Below, one piece after another: positions 47,356 to 47,964 of a DNA stretch of 47,964 nt (the stretch's first letter is position 1; each line of letters begins with the position of its first letter). The stretch is taken from NCBI GenBank assembly GCA_040182905.1, contig JARQWU010000049.1:1-47964 (forward strand), written 5' to 3'. The translations under genes were made by a program, and so were the position numbers. The DNA comes from Barthelona sp. PAP020 (Eukaryota; Metamonada: BaSk clade). The notes beneath the pieces are model-generated. The model ran no database searches. It worked only from the letters and a program-made list of their open reading frames with translations, and had not been told where the DNA came from.

Positions 47356-47964
47356 GGAAAAAAAATATTTGTTTGAATCATGCGATGCTATTAATTTTCT
47401 CAATTTTGGTGGGGTTTCATGTTTTATTTAATGTTATAATTGCTGATGTTTTAAAAATTTTCCAATAGTTTAAGTATTTAGAATATTTGCCCCAAATCGA
47501 ATGGTATATTTTTCACTTGCCTGAAATGCATTCTTCATATTTATTTTATTTCAAATATTATCAACCTTTTTGCAAAAATTGAACAAAAAACTGATAATTG
47601 TTTCTGTGAATGATTGTGAAAAAATTTTTTTTTTTTTCTGTTGTTCTTCACAGTCAAAATTGCAGTAATCGAATACAGTTGATATTTAAAATCTGATGAC
47701 CTTGTTTTAGAAAATTTTGTTCCACCACCTGATATCCAACAAAATGGGTTTAAAACTTTTGAGATTTTGAGAACCGTTAAAGAAAATAACCATTTAAATG
47801 GGAAGAAATAAAATGACATTTATTTGCAAAATGATTGTTGTTTATGAAATTTTTCATCATGTGTAAAGCTTTGCATGTTTGCAATCTAGTTTTTTATTTG
47901 TTTAAATGTGGAAAATAAGAAAAATATGAATTGAACCAAACGGTTACTTTTCACCTTCAGAGGT
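47356..47964. other. Right-end intergenic region
   Basis: This is about 609 bp of AT-rich sequence running to the window edge. It has a T run at 47624-47637. A minus-strand frame at 47541-47819 shows no family features and I treat it as chance. The next gene presumably lies beyond the edge. Confidence 0.35.

Noticed and set aside
1-47964. tRNA and rRNA genes
   Set aside because: Intergenic regions were read for tRNA-like T-loop and cloverleaf patterns and long GC-richer blocks; none was convincing, though a covariance-model search was not possible.

Overview
This is a eukaryotic nuclear fragment that is AT-rich and gene-dense. About twenty-three protein genes lie on both strands, usually 30 to 350 bases apart, and nearly all are read in one exon. 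Two genes need a short GT..AG intron to restore a conserved protein: 39 nt in a ropporin-like gene and, more surprisingly, 25 nt in a PDCD5 gene. The organism has motile cilia or flagella, because SPAG6/PF16 (central pair) and ropporin/RSP11 (radial spoke) are present. It probably lives with little oxygen, because a strongly codon-biased pyruvate formate-lyase (PFL) without a targeting extension is encoded. The picture is of a unicellular flagellate. I cannot assign the lineage from this window.

Layout. 0-2 kb: SPAG6 5' end, a divergent coiled-coil gene, and a nicotinamide riboside kinase overlapping it tail to tail. 2.4-7 kb: PFL, a divergent cyclin, and a radical SAM enzyme of the AmmeMemoRadiSam (AmrS) type. 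7.7-14 kb: Ubc6/UBE2J2-type E2, CCA-adding enzyme, OSTC subunit of oligosaccharyltransferase, a coiled-coil RING protein and an unrecognised helical protein. 14.4-14.9 kb: a dead 3' fragment of a WD40 gene. 15-18.5 kb: RasGEF, AAGAB/p34-like protein and PDCD5. 18.8-24.1 kb: a 1751-residue FANCM/Hef-type helicase with an apparently intact ERCC4 nuclease motif. 24.2-27.4 kb: a membrane protein with the layout of animal-type adenylyl cyclase but eroded catalytic residues. 27.7-31.1 kb: PP2A B56 subunit, an unknown protein and the ropporin-like protein. 31.3-36.7 kb: a 1796-residue helical repeat protein with a CHAT-like C-terminus. 37-37.7 kb: a signal-anchored membrane protein. 38-43.9 kb: a repeat-rich segmental duplication holding a kinase-WD40 gene and a sister copy that lost its kinase cleanly in frame. 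43.9-47.4 kb: PIP5K with a cysteine-rich tail, and a polytopic membrane protein.

Themes. Signalling genes (RasGEF, cyclase-like protein, PP2A-B56, PIP5K, kinase-WD40) and ciliary genes are mixed with housekeeping genes, with no operon logic. The least ordinary items are the Hef-like FANCM, the AmrS enzyme 1.3 kb from PFL, the PIP5K tail, the pseudo-adenylyl-cyclase, and the kinase-WD40 family, which shows duplication, kinase loss and decay in one window. All family names come from reading motifs by eye; no database search was run.
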